Shown here in pieces: positions 37,249-46,271 of a stretch of DNA of 64,000 nt. Every line of letters begins with the position of its first letter. The first letter of the stretch is position 1. The notes under the pieces were generated by a model that ran no database searches, was not told where the DNA came from, and saw nothing but the letters and a program-made list of their open reading frames with translations. This DNA is from Cellulomonas palmilytica. GTDB lineage: Bacteria > Actinomycetota > Actinomycetes > Actinomycetales > Cellulomonadaceae. Location of the stretch: the NCBI RefSeq assembly GCF_021590045.1, contig NZ_CP062221.1, positions 3,770,013-3,834,012 of the forward strand. The letters are read 5' to 3'. Position numbers and translations under genes: made by a program.

Positions 37249-38778
37249 ATGTCCGAAGGTCCGGACGCGACCCGCAGCGACGCGGGCGGCGGGCCGGGCG
37301 GCGCAGGGGGTCCCACGGACGCTCGACGCAGCCCGCACCACAACAAGGCGATCGCGCTCGCGGTCGCCGCGGCGGTCGGCGGTTTCCTGTTCGGCTTCGA
37401 CTCGTCCGTGATCAACGGGGCGGTCAAGGCCTTCACCGAGGAGTTCGCGCTCGGCGACGCGCTGTCCGGGTTCGCGGTCGCGGTCGCGCTGCTCGGCTGC
37501 GCGCTCGGCGCGTGGATGGGCGGCCGTCTCGCGGACCGCTACGGCCGCACGCGCGTCATGTTCATCGGCGCGGTGCTGTTCTTCGTCTCGTCGATCCTGT
37601 CCGGCATCGCGTTCGGCGTGTGGGACCTGATCCTGTGGCGCTTCCTCGCGGGTGGCGGCATCGGCATCGCGTCGGTGATCGCGCCGGCGTACATCGCCGA
37701 GATCGCACCTGCGGCGATCCGCGGCCGGCTGGGCTCGCTGCAGCAGCTCGCGATCGTCATCGGCATCTTCGCGGCGCTGCTGTCCGACCAGCTGCTCGCG
37801 CTCGCGACGCCCGGCGAGGGCGCCGACGCGGCGGGCGAGCTGTGGCTCGGGCTCGAGGCGTGGCGGTGGATGTTCATCGTCGCGGTCGTCCCCGCGACCG
37901 TGTACGGGATCCTCGCGCTACGCATCCCCGAGTCGCCGCGCTACCTGGTGAGCAAGGGCCGCCAGGACGAGGCGCTCGCGGTGCTGACGGACGTGCTCGG
38001 CACGCGCGAGGAGGCGGTCAGCCGCGTGGCCGAGATCGAGCACACGATCCGCACGGACGAGGACGCGCCGAAGGCCAGCCTGCGCGGGCCGCGGTTCGGC
38101 CTGCTGCCGGTGGTGTGGGTCGGGATCCTGCTGTCGGTGTTCCAGCAGTTCGTCGGGATCAACGTGATCTTCTACTACTCGAACACGCTGTGGCAGGCGG
38201 TCGGGTTCGACGAGAGCGACTCGTTCACGATCTCGACGATCACGTCGGTCACCAACGTCGTCGTCACGTTCATCGCGATCGCGCTGGTCGACAAGGTCGG
38301 CCGCCGCCCGCTGCTGCTGATCGGCTCCGCCGGCATGGCGGCGTGCCTGGCGATCATGGCGATCGCGTTCCTCAACTCCTACGAGGTCCCCGACCCCGAG
38401 AACGCGGGCGAGGTCCTGACGCAGCTGCCCGACGGCTGGGGCACGACCGCGCTGATCGCGGCGAACGCGTTCGTCGTGTTCTTCGGGGCGACGTGGGGGC
38501 CGCTCGTGTGGGTGCTGCTCGGCGAGATGTTCCCGAACCGGATCCGGGCCGCGGCACTCGGGGTCGCGGCCGCCGCGCAGTGGATCGCGAACTTCCTCAT
38601 CACGATCTCGTTCCCGCCGCTGCTGGGGGCGTTCGGTGCGTCGGTGCCGTACTTCATGTACGCGATGTTCGCGGCGCTGTCGTTCGTCTTCGTGCTGTGG
38701 CGCGTCCCCGAGACGAAGGGCGTCGAGCTCGAGGACATGGAGGGCGTCAAGGTCCAGCGCCGGGGGCAGCCGGCCTGA
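37249..38778 (+). CDS. Sugar porter family MFS transporter
   Basis: 509-aa proton-coupled sugar importer with 12 helices. Sugar porter motifs: GFLFGFDSSVINGAV in helix 1, GGRLADRYGRTRVM between helices 2 and 3, PAAIRGRLGSLQQLAIV, RIPESPRYLVSKGR after helix 6, QQFVGINVIFYYSNTLW in helix 7, DKVGRRPLLL and the end PETKGVELEDMEG. The sugar cannot be read from sequence; galactose, xylose or glucose are typical. ATG at 37249 with AGAGGGG upstream. A terminator hairpin follows. Confidence 0.94.
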   Translation: MSEGPDATRSDAGGGPGGAGGPTDARRSPHHNKAIALAVAAAVGGFLFGFDSSVINGAVKAFTEEFALGDALSGFAVAVALLGCALGAWMGGRLADRYGRTRVMFIGAVLFFVSSILSGIAFGVWDLILWRFLAGGGIGIASVIAPAYIAEIAPAAIRGRLGSLQQLAIVIGIFAALLSDQLLALATPGEGADAAGELWLGLEAWRWMFIVAVVPATVYGILALRIPESPRYLVSKGRQDEALAVLTDVLGTREEAVSRVAEIEHTIRTDEDAPKASLRGPRFGLLPVVWVGILLSVFQQFVGINVIFYYSNTLWQAVGFDESDSFTISTITSVTNVVVTFIAIALVDKVGRRPLLLIGSAGMAACLAIMAIAFLNSYEVPDPENAGEVLTQLPDGWGTTALIAANAFVVFFGATWGPLVWVLLGEMFPNRIRAAALGVAAAAQWIANFLITISFPPLLGAFGASVPYFMYAMFAALSFVFVLWRVPETKGVELEDMEGVKVQRRGQPA

Positions 38779-38797
38779 CGGCTCACCGGGCGTCCCC

Positions 38798-38834
38798 GAC
38801 GAGCGCCGCCTCCCCACCGGGGGCGGCGTTCGTC
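38798..38834 (+). terminator. Hairpin after sugar porter gene
   Basis: cgacgagcgccgcctcc pairs with gggggcggcgttcgtc, with two mismatches and a short loop. It ends about 25 nt before the promoter of the MarR gene. Confidence 0.6.
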
Positions 38835-38861
38835 GTGTGAGCCACGAGACGGCGCTATTCG

Positions 38862-38902
38862 TTGCATGCTGCACGCATCGGGTCGTACAGTTGCATGCAG
38901 CA
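38862..38902 (+). promoter_or_regulatory. Promoter flanked by MarR operator repeats
   Basis: TTGCATGCTGCA (38862-38873) and TTGCATGCAGCA (38891-38902) repeat directly at a 29-nt offset; each is palindromic around TGCATGC. TTGCAT at 38862 and TACAGT at 38886 form a -35/-10 pair with an 18-nt spacer, so the two repeats cover the -35 and the start-site side of the promoter. This suggests autorepression by the MarR protein encoded 19 nt downstream. Confidence 0.6.
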
Positions 38903-38920
38903 ACCACCAGTGAGGACCGT

Positions 38921-39397
38921 GTGACCACCCACCAGCAGAACCCCGAGCTCGCGATGCTCCGCGCCGCGGAGACGTTCTGGCGCACGCTGCGCGACGCGAG
39001 CGGACCGCTCGTCCGGGGCGCCGACTGCAGCCGGGCCGCCGCCGCGCTCATCCGCATGCTCGCGACGCGCACCCGCGAGGGGAACCCCACCCAGGTCGGC
39101 GACGTCGCGCACCTCATGCGCGTGGACACGTCCGTCGCCAGCCGGCAGGTCAGCCAGCTCGTCGACGACGGCCTCGTCGAGCGCCTCGTCGACACCGACG
39201 ACCGTCGTGCCCGCACGCTGCACCTCACCCCCGCCGGCGTCGCCCGCGCCCAGGAGATCGAGACACGCCTCGCGCAGCGCACGGCCGAGCTGTTCGCCGA
39301 CTGGGACGCGCACGACCTCGCGACCGCGACCGAGGTGCTCGTGCGGCTCAGCGCGACGTTCGACCGCGCCAGCGTCCACGAGCGCGCACCGGCCTGA
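38921..39397 (+). CDS. MarR-family transcriptional regulator
   Basis: 158-aa winged-helix repressor. The DNA-binding region is visible as TQVGDVAHLMRVDTSVASRQVSQLVDDGLVERLVDTDDRRARTLHLTPAG (recognition helix SVASRQVSQL, wing DTDDRRART). GTG at 38921 is preceded by TGAGGACC. The direct repeats in its promoter and the multidrug transporter gene 79 nt downstream suggest it controls efflux. Confidence 0.9.
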   Translation: MTTHQQNPELAMLRAAETFWRTLRDASGPLVRGADCSRAAAALIRMLATRTREGNPTQVGDVAHLMRVDTSVASRQVSQLVDDGLVERLVDTDDRRARTLHLTPAGVARAQEIETRLAQRTAELFADWDAHDLATATEVLVRLSATFDRASVHERAPA

Positions 39398-39476
39398 CCG
39401 ACCCGGGCCAGAACGACCCGCACCTGAACCCGCCGACGACGCCGGGCGCCCGACCACGAAGAGAACCAGGAAGACC

Positions 39477-41225
39477 GTGCCCCAGGACCCCACCGCCGTG
39501 CAGCAGCACCCCACCCCGCCCGACGAGCTCACCGCCACCACCACGGACTCCGCCGCCGCCCCGGCCATGACGCGCCGCGAGGTGCTCGAGGCGCTGTCCG
39601 GCATCCTGCTCGGGATGTTCGTCTCGATGCTCGCGACGAGCGTCGTGTCCTCCTCGCTCCCCCGCATCATCACCGACCTCGGCGGCAGCCAGTCCGCGTT
39701 CACGTGGGTCGTCACCGCGACGCTGCTCACGACGACGATCTCCACCCCGATCTGGGGCAAGCTCGCCGACCTCATGAGCCGCAAGCTGCTCGTGCAGCTC
39801 GCGCTCGCCGTGACCGTCGTGTCGTCCGCGCTCGCGGGGCTCGCGCACAACACCGACATGCTCATCGCGATGCGCGCCCTGCAGGGCATCGGCGCGGGCG
39901 GCATGACCGCGCTCGGCACCGTGCTGATCGCGGACATCATCAGCCCGCGCGAGCGCGGCCGGTACATGGGCCTCATGGGCGCGATCATGGGCATCTCGAT
40001 GGTCGGCGGGCCGCTGCTCGGCGGCGTCATCACCGACTCGTCGCTCACCTGGCGCGCCAACTTCTTCGTCGGCCTGCCGTTCGCGATCTTCGCGATCGTC
40101 GTGCTGCAGCGCACGCTGCACCTGCCCGCCGCCGCGCGCCGCGTGGTGCGGATCGACTACTGGGGCGCCACGCTGATCTCGGTCGGCATCGCGCTGCTCC
40201 TGCTGTGGATCACGTTCGCCGGCAGCTCGTTCGACTGGGCCTCGTGGCAGACCGCCGCGATGGTCGGCGGCGCCGTCGTCACGCTCGCCGCCGCGCTGTG
40301 GGTCGAGTCCCGCGCCGCGGAGCCGATCATCCCGCTGCACCTGTTCCGCAACCGCACGCTCGTGCTGGCCGTCGTCGCGAGCATCGCGGTCGGCATCGCG
40401 ATGTTCGGCACCTCGGTGTTCCTCAGCCAGTACATGCAGCTCGCGCGCGGCAAGACCCCGACGGAGTCGGGGCTCATGACGATCCCGATGATCGCGGGCG
40501 TGCTGGTCTCCTCGACCGTGTCCGGCCAGATCATCTCCAAGACCGGCCGCTACAAGGCGTTCATGATCTGGGGCGCCGCGGTGCTCACCGCGGGCATCGG
40601 CCTCATGGGCACGATCCACTACGACACGAGCTTCGTGCTCGTGAGCGCCTACATGGTGATCCTCGGTGCGGGCGTCGGGATGCTCATGCAGAACCTCGTG
40701 CTCGCCGTGCAGAACACGCTGCACGTCTCCGAGGTGGGCTCCGGCACGTCGACCGTCGCGTTCTTCCGCACGCTCGGCGGCGCTATCGGCGTCTCGGTGC
40801 TCGGCGCGGTCCTGTCGAACCGCTCGACCGACTACATCGTCTCCGGCCTCGGCAAGCTCGGCATCGACCCGGGCGCCATGGGCGGCGACGGCACGCTGCC
40901 GGACCTCGCGACGCTCCCCGGCCCGGTGCGCACGGTCGTCGAGCAGGCGTTCGGCGACGCGATCGCGGACCTGTTCCTGCTCGCCGCGCCCGTCGCGCTG
41001 GTGTCGCTCGTCGCGGTGCTGTTCCTCAAGGAGGTCCCGCTCGGACGCCGCTCCGGCGTCGAGCAGCTCCTCGAGGAGCAGCAGGCGGAGGAGCCGGCGC
41101 ACGCGTCGGCGCACGGGTCGGCACACGGGTCGGCACAGGAGGCCGTCGCCGAGGTCGTGCACGACACGGCCGCGACGATCGCCCCGGTGACCGACGAGCT
41201 CGCGGGCGAGCCGCGCCGCGGCTGA
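39477..41225 (+). CDS. DHA2-type MFS multidrug efflux transporter
   Basis: 582-aa drug:proton antiporter with 14 helices (EmrB/QacA group). Motifs: GMFVSMLATSVVSSSLPRIITDLGG in helix 1 (motif D1), WVVTATLLTTTISTPIWGKLADLMSRKLLVQ (motif A), RALQGIGAGGM (motif B), GPLLGGVI (motif C). The C-terminal tail has an HASAHGSAHGSA repeat from 12-nt units. GTG at 39477 with AGGAAG upstream. Likely controlled by the preceding MarR protein. Confidence 0.94.
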   Translation: MPQDPTAVQQHPTPPDELTATTTDSAAAPAMTRREVLEALSGILLGMFVSMLATSVVSSSLPRIITDLGGSQSAFTWVVTATLLTTTISTPIWGKLADLMSRKLLVQLALAVTVVSSALAGLAHNTDMLIAMRALQGIGAGGMTALGTVLIADIISPRERGRYMGLMGAIMGISMVGGPLLGGVITDSSLTWRANFFVGLPFAIFAIVVLQRTLHLPAAARRVVRIDYWGATLISVGIALLLLWITFAGSSFDWASWQTAAMVGGAVVTLAAALWVESRAAEPIIPLHLFRNRTLVLAVVASIAVGIAMFGTSVFLSQYMQLARGKTPTESGLMTIPMIAGVLVSSTVSGQIISKTGRYKAFMIWGAAVLTAGIGLMGTIHYDTSFVLVSAYMVILGAGVGMLMQNLVLAVQNTLHVSEVGSGTSTVAFFRTLGGAIGVSVLGAVLSNRSTDYIVSGLGKLGIDPGAMGGDGTLPDLATLPGPVRTVVEQAFGDAIADLFLLAAPVALVSLVAVLFLKEVPLGRRSGVEQLLEEQQAEEPAHASAHGSAHGSAQEAVAEVVHDTAATIAPVTDELAGEPRRG

Positions 41226-41241
41226 CCGATCACCAGCACGT

Positions 41242-41275
41242 CGAGGGGGTGGGCCCGACCGGGCTCGCCCCCTCG
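41242..41275. terminator. Bidirectional hairpin between convergent genes
   Basis: cgagggggtgggcc and ggctcgccccctcg pair at 12 of 14 positions around a 6-nt loop, 16 nt after the efflux gene and 7 nt after the MarR gene on the other strand. Confidence 0.7.
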
Positions 41276-41282
41276 TCGCGCG

Positions 41283-41756
41283 TCAGGCGTGCGAGCGCTC
41301 CGGCGTCGCGGGCTGCGTCGCCCACGCGGAGGACAGGTCACGGTTGAGGCGGCCGAGCTGCGCGGTGAGCTGCGCGATCTGCTCGGGCGCCCAGTCCTCG
41401 AGCGCACGGGCCAGGAAGTCGGTGCGCGCCTGCTGCGCGGCGGCGAGCCGCGTCGAACCCTCGGGCGTGAGCGCCAGGAGCTGGCCGCGGAAGTCGTCCG
41501 GGTCCGGCGAACGCGTCAGCAGACCCAGCGCGCCGAGCCGCGCGAGCTGGCGGGACATCGTCCCGCGGCCCACGCCGATGTACGCGGCGAGGTCGCTCGC
41601 GCGCACGCCCGGGGTCCGCTCGATGAGCGCGAGGAGCTCGTACGCCGAGGGCTCGAGCTCGGGGTGCACCCGCCGCGCCATCGCCGTCGACGACGCGGTC
41701 GCACGGCGGAGGAACAAGCCGAGCTCACGCTCGAGCTGCTGCAGGTCGTCGTCCAT
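41283..41756 (-). CDS. MarR-family transcriptional regulator
   Basis: 157-aa winged-helix protein. ELEPSAYELLALIERTPGVRASDLAAYIGVGRGTMSRQLARLGALGLLTRSPDPDDFRGQLLALTPEG contains the HTH (SDLAAYIGVGRGTMSRQLARL, in parts) and wing. The ATG at 41756 lacks a strong ribosome binding site; the GTG one codon upstream is possible. It is convergent with the efflux gene and separate from the NERD-like gene upstream. Target genes unknown. Confidence 0.87.
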   Translation of the reverse strand: MDDDLQQLERELGLFLRRATASSTAMARRVHPELEPSAYELLALIERTPGVRASDLAAYIGVGRGTMSRQLARLGALGLLTRSPDPDDFRGQLLALTPEGSTRLAAAQQARTDFLARALEDWAPEQIAQLTAQLGRLNRDLSSAWATQPATPERSHA

Positions 41757-41881
41757 CACGCGCACATCTTGGCGCGTCCGACCCTCTCGTGGGAACGGTT
41801 CATCGGGCCGACATCCGACGGATCGGGTGAACGTTCTGCGCCGGTCCGTGCGGGATCGCCCGGATCGGGAGCATCTGGACG

Positions 41882-42634
41882 CTATCGCGTCCAGGTCACG
41901 CGCTGCCGGGCGACGTGCGCGATGGCCGCGACCCGGTCCGGCTCGAGCACGGGCGCGAGGCCCCGGACCGTGCGCGGCAGCGCGCCACGCGTCACGACGA
42001 TCGGCTCGGTCGGGTCCGCCGGACCCTCGACCTGGAGCTCGCCGCGGACGACGACGAGCGAGCGCACCGTGATGTCGGCGCACCCCGCGCGCAGCAGCAG
42101 ACCCTGCACGCGTGCGGCCTCCATGCGGGCGGCGTGCAGGTGCCCGACCGACGTCCCGTCGATCGTCATGCGCCGGCCGTGGACCACGACCTGCTCGCCC
42201 GGCGCGCCGCGCTCCGCGACCGTGAGGATGCCGCCGGGACCGACGAGAAGGTGCTCGACGACCGTGCCCTGCCGGCCGAGCGGCACGTCGTGCACCACGT
42301 GCCAGCCCTCGGCGTACAGACGCTCGAGGCGCGCACGCAGCGGAGCGCCGCGCTCGGCGCGGGGCTCGTCCGTGGCGCCGAGCCACGCGTGCAGCGCCGA
42401 CCGCTCGGGCTCGCCGAACGGCTGGCGGGGCATCGGGAGCGTGATCTCGTTGCCGTCCCCGCGCAGGAACGCCTGCGCCGCGCGGCGCAGCCCCTCCTCG
42501 AGCTCCGGCTCCTCGACGACCACCTCGCCCGACTGCAGGTCGATCGAGCCGACGCGTGCGCCGGTCTCGTGGGTCACGAACAGCCGGTCGGCGCCGTACC
42601 GCCGCCACCGTCGCACCGTGAGCACCTCGTCCAC
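41882..42634 (-). CDS. NERD-like domain protein, function unknown
   Basis: 250-aa protein. The C-terminal half, WHVVHDVPLGRQGTVVEHLLVGPGGILTVAERG, resembles nuclease-related (NERD) domains, whose core is DHxxVGPxGxxxxxxK. Here the Asp before His is Glu and the usual catalytic Lys/Gln positions are not conserved, so nuclease activity is doubtful. The N-terminal half (FVTHETGARVGSIDLQSGEVVVEE) is distinct. The start is GTG at 42634. Confidence 0.6.
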   Translation of the reverse strand: MDEVLTVRRWRRYGADRLFVTHETGARVGSIDLQSGEVVVEEPELEEGLRRAAQAFLRGDGNEITLPMPRQPFGEPERSALHAWLGATDEPRAERGAPLRARLERLYAEGWHVVHDVPLGRQGTVVEHLLVGPGGILTVAERGAPGEQVVVHGRRMTIDGTSVGHLHAARMEAARVQGLLLRAGCADITVRSLVVVRGELQVEGPADPTEPIVVTRGALPRTVRGLAPVLEPDRVAAIAHVARQRVTWTR

Positions 42635-42742
42635 GGTGTCATTATCGGCGCGTGAGGGCCCCGGCTTCAGCCCGTCTCGCAGGTTCGGACGGCGTGTCGA
42701 CCGAACGGATCAGGCGTGTCGTCCGGCGGTGGTCCCACGAGT

Positions 42743-42773
42743 GCTCCCGGCACACGAGCCGCGTGCCGGGAGC
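42743..42773 (-). terminator. Intrinsic terminator after msrB
   Basis: gctcccggcac (42743-42753) and gtgccgggagc (42763-42773), a perfect 11-bp stem with a 9-nt loop, located 30 nt beyond the msrB stop. The adjacent 42635-42742 holds nothing else I can support. Confidence 0.75.
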
Positions 42774-42802
42774 CTCCGATCGGCTGACCGCCCGTCCGGG
42801 CG

Positions 42803-43228
42803 TCAGCCCGGGACGCCCTGGCCGGTCTCGGTGGCCGGCTCGAACGTCAGGCTCACCGAGTTCATGCAGAAGCGATCCCCGGTCGGCGTCTGCGGCGCGT
42901 CGTCGAACACGTGGCCCAGGTGCGAGCCGCACCGCGCGCAGCGCACCTCGGTGCGGACCATCCCGTGCGACCGGTCCTCGATCAGCTCCACCGCGTCGCC
43001 CGCGAGCGGCGTGAAGAAGCTCGGCCACCCGCAGTGCGAGTCGAACTTCGCGTCCGACGAGAACAGCTCGCCGCCGCACGCGCGACACCGGTAGACACCG
43101 CGGCGCTTCTCGTCGAGCAGCGCCCCCGTCCACGCGCGCTCCGTGCCCGCGCGGCGCAGCACCGCGAACTCCTGCGGCGCCAGCTCGAGCGCCCACTGCT
43201 CGTCGGTCTTCGTGACCTCGTACGTCAC
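42803..43228 (-). CDS. msrB: Peptide-methionine (R)-S-oxide reductase MsrB
   Basis: 141-aa repair enzyme for methionine-R-sulfoxide. Two CxxC zinc pairs (Cys48/Cys51 and Cys97/Cys100), a possible resolving Cys66 in SHCGWPSF and the catalytic Cys121 in DRFCMNS are all present. Length fits the family. GTG at 43228 with AGGAGGTGG upstream. It is divergent from the GGDEF-EAL gene. Confidence 0.96.
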   Translation of the reverse strand: MTYEVTKTDEQWALELAPQEFAVLRRAGTERAWTGALLDEKRRGVYRCRACGGELFSSDAKFDSHCGWPSFFTPLAGDAVELIEDRSHGMVRTEVRCARCGSHLGHVFDDAPQTPTGDRFCMNSVSLTFEPATETGQGVPG

Positions 43229-43387
43229 GTGCCCACCTCCTCGTCACGACGCGCGTCGTGCGCGTCGTCCGACGCTTCCAACACGACCACACCCACGGTC
43301 GTTCCCGCGCGTCGAGGACACCCGGTGCTCGCTCGCGGCGCCGCCACCGCCTAACCTCCCGTAGGGACCCGACCGGAGGGAGGCCCC

Positions 43388-45472
43388 GTGGCGCGAGGCG
43401 CCGCACGGCGACGCTGGTCGCTCACGCGCTACTTCGGCGTGGTGAGCTTCGTCGCCATGTCCGCCCTCGGGTTCGCGCTCGTGTGGATGACCGGGCGCGT
43501 GATGCACGAGCAGTCCGTGGGCGACGGCACGCAGTCCGCGAGCTCGGTCATGGCGTACGCCGCGGCGCCCCTGCCGCCCGAGGCGTTCGACATCGCGGTC
43601 CTCAGCGACTCGGAGCGCGAGGCGGTGTCCAGCGCGACGTCGCTGTTCTCCTCACGCCTCGTCGGCCTGCGGCTGTGGAGCACCGCGGGCGCCCTCATGT
43701 ACAGCTCGACCGACGAGACCGTCGGCTTCCCCGACACCGAGCGGCTGGCCCAGGTGCTCGCCACCGGCGAGCCCGACGCGCGGGTGCTCGACGACGTCAG
43801 CCAGGTCGACGCGAGCGCCCCGGGCGCGACCGTCACCGAGGTGCTCGACGTGTACGTGCCCGTGCGGGAGTCGGACGCGCGCGACCTCGCGGGCTCGGTG
43901 ATCGGCACCCCCCTGCCCACCCCCTCGCCGGGGACGGACGAGGACCCGGTGATCGGCGCGGCCGAGGTCGTGCTCGACCACACCGAGGCCGTCAAGACGC
44001 TCGCGCAGGCGCGCGGGACGGTCACGCTCGTCGTCGCCGGCGGGCTCGTCGCGCTGTGGGTGCTGCTGTTCCGCACGGTCCACGCGACGTCGAAGCGGCT
44101 GCAGGCGTCCGCGATGGAGAACGCCCGGCTCGCGCTGCTCGACTCGCTCACCGGGCTGCCGAACCGCCGTCTGCTGGCCGACCGCATGCGCCGCGACGTC
44201 GCCGAGGCGCTGCGGTCCGGCGGCCGGGTCGGGCTGGTGCTGCTCGACATCGACCGGTTCAAGGACATCAACGACTCGCTCGGCCACGACCACGGCGACG
44301 AGCTGCTCGAGCAGGTCGCCGAGCGGCTGCGCGGCGCGCTGCGCGACGAGGACGTCGTCGCGCGGCTCGGCGGCGACGAGTTCGCCGTGCTGCTGCCCGA
44401 CGTGCGGTCCGTGGCCAACGCCGAGCGGCTCGCGCGTCGGGTGCGCCAGCTGTTCATCCCGCCGTTCCAGCTCGGCGAGATGTCGCTGCACGTCGAGACG
44501 TCCGTGGGCGTCGCGTGCATCCCCGACCACGCGAGCGACGCGTCCTCGCTCATGCGCACCGCGGACGTCGCGATGTACTCCGCGAAGCACCACCGCACGG
44601 GCGTCGCCGTGTACGACCCCGACGAGGACCACTCCTCGCCGCAGCGGCTCGTCCTGCTCGGCGACCTGCACCAGGCGATCGAGGCGCCCGTCGGCGACTC
44701 CGAGCTCGTCATGCACTACCAGCCGAAGGTCGCCCTCGAGACGGGCAGGCCCGTCGGCTACGAGGCGCTCATGCGCTGGGACCACCCCACGCGCGGCCTC
44801 CTGCTGCCCGGGGCGTTCATCCCGCTCGCGGAGCAGTCCGGCCTCATCCACGACCTCACGCGGTTCGCGCTGACCAGCGCGATCACGCAGCTCGCGCGGT
44901 GGCGCGAGGCCGGCACGCCGCTGCCCGTCGCGGTCAACCTGTCCGCGCACGACGTCACGACGACCGCGGTGGTCGACTCGATCGAGCGGCTCCTGACCGA
45001 GCACGACGTGCCCGCCGAGCTGCTCGAGGTCGAGATCACCGAGACCGCGCTCGTCGCCGACCCGTCGCGCATCGTGCCCGTGCTCGAGCGGCTCGGGGCG
45101 CTCGGTGTGCACGTCGCGATCGACGACTTCGGCATCGGCAACACGTCCATCTCGCAGCTGCGCGACCTGCCCGTCGGAGAGCTCAAGATCGACCGGCTGT
45201 TCGTCGCGGACCTGCGCTCCGGCGACGGGGAGCGCTCCGAGGTCGTCGTGCAGGCCATGGTCGACCTGGCGCACTCGTTCGGGCTGCGCGTCGTCGCCGA
45301 GGGCGTCGAGGACGAGGACACCGCCGCCACGCTGCGCCGGCTCGGCGTGGACCGCGCGCAGGGGTTCCTCTACTCCCCCGCCGTGCCCCCCGAGGACGTG
45401 CCCGCGCCGCTCGGCCCGGGGCGCGAGCGCGGCACGCGCGCGTCACGCGTGCGGGGCGTGCGCGGCGCGTGA
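43388..45472 (+). CDS. Membrane GGDEF-EAL cyclic di-GMP enzyme
   Basis: 694-aa protein with an N-terminal helix (about 15-35), an extracytoplasmic sensing region (about 40-210), a second helix (VTLVVAGGLVALWVLLF) and cytoplasmic GGDEF and EAL domains. GGDEF is intact (LGGDEFAVLL, about residue 329) with DIDRFKDINDSLGHDHGD. EAL keeps YEALMRW, NLSAHD, EITETAL, IDDFGIGNTS, LKIDR, AEGVED and QGF, so both synthesis and breakdown of c-di-GMP are possible. GTG at 43388 with GGAGGGAGG upstream. It stands just before the TasA/SipW cassette. Confidence 0.94.
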   Translation: MARGAARRRWSLTRYFGVVSFVAMSALGFALVWMTGRVMHEQSVGDGTQSASSVMAYAAAPLPPEAFDIAVLSDSEREAVSSATSLFSSRLVGLRLWSTAGALMYSSTDETVGFPDTERLAQVLATGEPDARVLDDVSQVDASAPGATVTEVLDVYVPVRESDARDLAGSVIGTPLPTPSPGTDEDPVIGAAEVVLDHTEAVKTLAQARGTVTLVVAGGLVALWVLLFRTVHATSKRLQASAMENARLALLDSLTGLPNRRLLADRMRRDVAEALRSGGRVGLVLLDIDRFKDINDSLGHDHGDELLEQVAERLRGALRDEDVVARLGGDEFAVLLPDVRSVANAERLARRVRQLFIPPFQLGEMSLHVETSVGVACIPDHASDASSLMRTADVAMYSAKHHRTGVAVYDPDEDHSSPQRLVLLGDLHQAIEAPVGDSELVMHYQPKVALETGRPVGYEALMRWDHPTRGLLLPGAFIPLAEQSGLIHDLTRFALTSAITQLARWREAGTPLPVAVNLSAHDVTTTAVVDSIERLLTEHDVPAELLEVEITETALVADPSRIVPVLERLGALGVHVAIDDFGIGNTSISQLRDLPVGELKIDRLFVADLRSGDGERSEVVVQAMVDLAHSFGLRVVAEGVEDEDTAATLRRLGVDRAQGFLYSPAVPPEDVPAPLGPGRERGTRASRVRGVRGA

Positions 45473-45482
45473 GATCATCCGG

Positions 45483-45584
45483 ATGAAGTCGGGCCAACTG
45501 CTCAAGTCGCTGGCGGGCGTGCCGATGTTCCGAGTACCCGTGGTGTCAGCCGCGACCCGACCGAGGGGGAGAACAGCACGATGA
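45483..45584 (+). CDS. Small open frame overlapping TasA-like start
   Basis: 33-codon frame whose TGA overlaps the ATG of the TasA-like gene (ATGA). It begins with KSGQLLKSLAGVP and ends in RPRGRTAR. No strong ribosome binding site precedes its ATG. It may be a translated leader that couples translation, or chance; 109 nt is the whole gap between GGDEF-EAL and the TasA-like gene. Confidence 0.2.
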   Translation: MKSGQLLKSLAGVPMFRVPVVSAATRPRGRTAR

Positions 45585-46261
45585 TGGACGACCTGATCGA
45601 GGAGATGGTCAACCCTGCCCCGGCGCAGGCCGACAAGGCCCGTCGGCGGCGCCTGTGGGCGACCGTCTCGATCCTGGGCCTCGCCGCCCTGGGGGTCACG
45701 TCGCTCACCACGTCCGCGCTGTTCACCGACCTGGAGACGACGAACGACGCGATCACGACCGGTCGGGTCAACCTCGAGCTGGGCCAGTTCGAGTTCTCCG
45801 TGCCGGTCGACAACATGCTCCCCGGCGCGTCCGTCGTCGCGCCGGTCACGGTCACGAACAACGGCTCGCTGCGCTACCAGTACGCGATCAGCTACCGCGC
45901 CGACGACCGCGCGGGCGACACCGCCGACCTGTCGAGCGCTCTGCGCGTGAGCATCTACGACACCTCCACCTGCACGCTCGCGGGTACCGCGACGGCGACC
46001 GCCCGCATCGGCCAGAGCGGCGCCCCGGGGACGTTCGGGCTCGCGACGACCGACACCCCGATCGTCGGGACGCCCGGTGTCGACGAGGCGACCGGCAACC
46101 GCCACCTGAACGCCACCGCGTCCGAGGACCTGTGCGTGCGGATCGACTTCGACGAGAACGCGGGCAACGCGTTCCAGGACACGTCGACGACGCTCGAGCT
46201 CACGTTCGACGCGCGCCAGATCACGTTCGACCCGTCCGACCCCGACGAGTCCGGCGCCTGA
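45581..46261 (+). CDS. TasA/camelysin-like protein with SipW-dependent signal peptide
   Basis: 226-aa secreted protein. Residues 24-48 form a signal peptide RRRLWATVSILGLAALGV ending TTSALFTD, the ALFTD pattern recognised by SipW-type signal peptidases. The mature part has VTVTNNGSLRYQYAISYR, a beta-sandwich pattern shared with TasA and camelysin, and one Cys pair candidate (STCTLAG, SEDLCVRIDF). ATG at 45581 with GAGGGGGAG upstream. The SipW-like peptidase follows after 10 nt. Likely a cell-surface or matrix fibre subunit (inference from family). Confidence 0.82.
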   Translation: MMDDLIEEMVNPAPAQADKARRRRLWATVSILGLAALGVTSLTTSALFTDLETTNDAITTGRVNLELGQFEFSVPVDNMLPGASVVAPVTVTNNGSLRYQYAISYRADDRAGDTADLSSALRVSIYDTSTCTLAGTATATARIGQSGAPGTFGLATTDTPIVGTPGVDEATGNRHLNATASEDLCVRIDFDENAGNAFQDTSTTLELTFDARQITFDPSDPDESGA

Positions 46262-46271
46262 CCCCTCGGCG

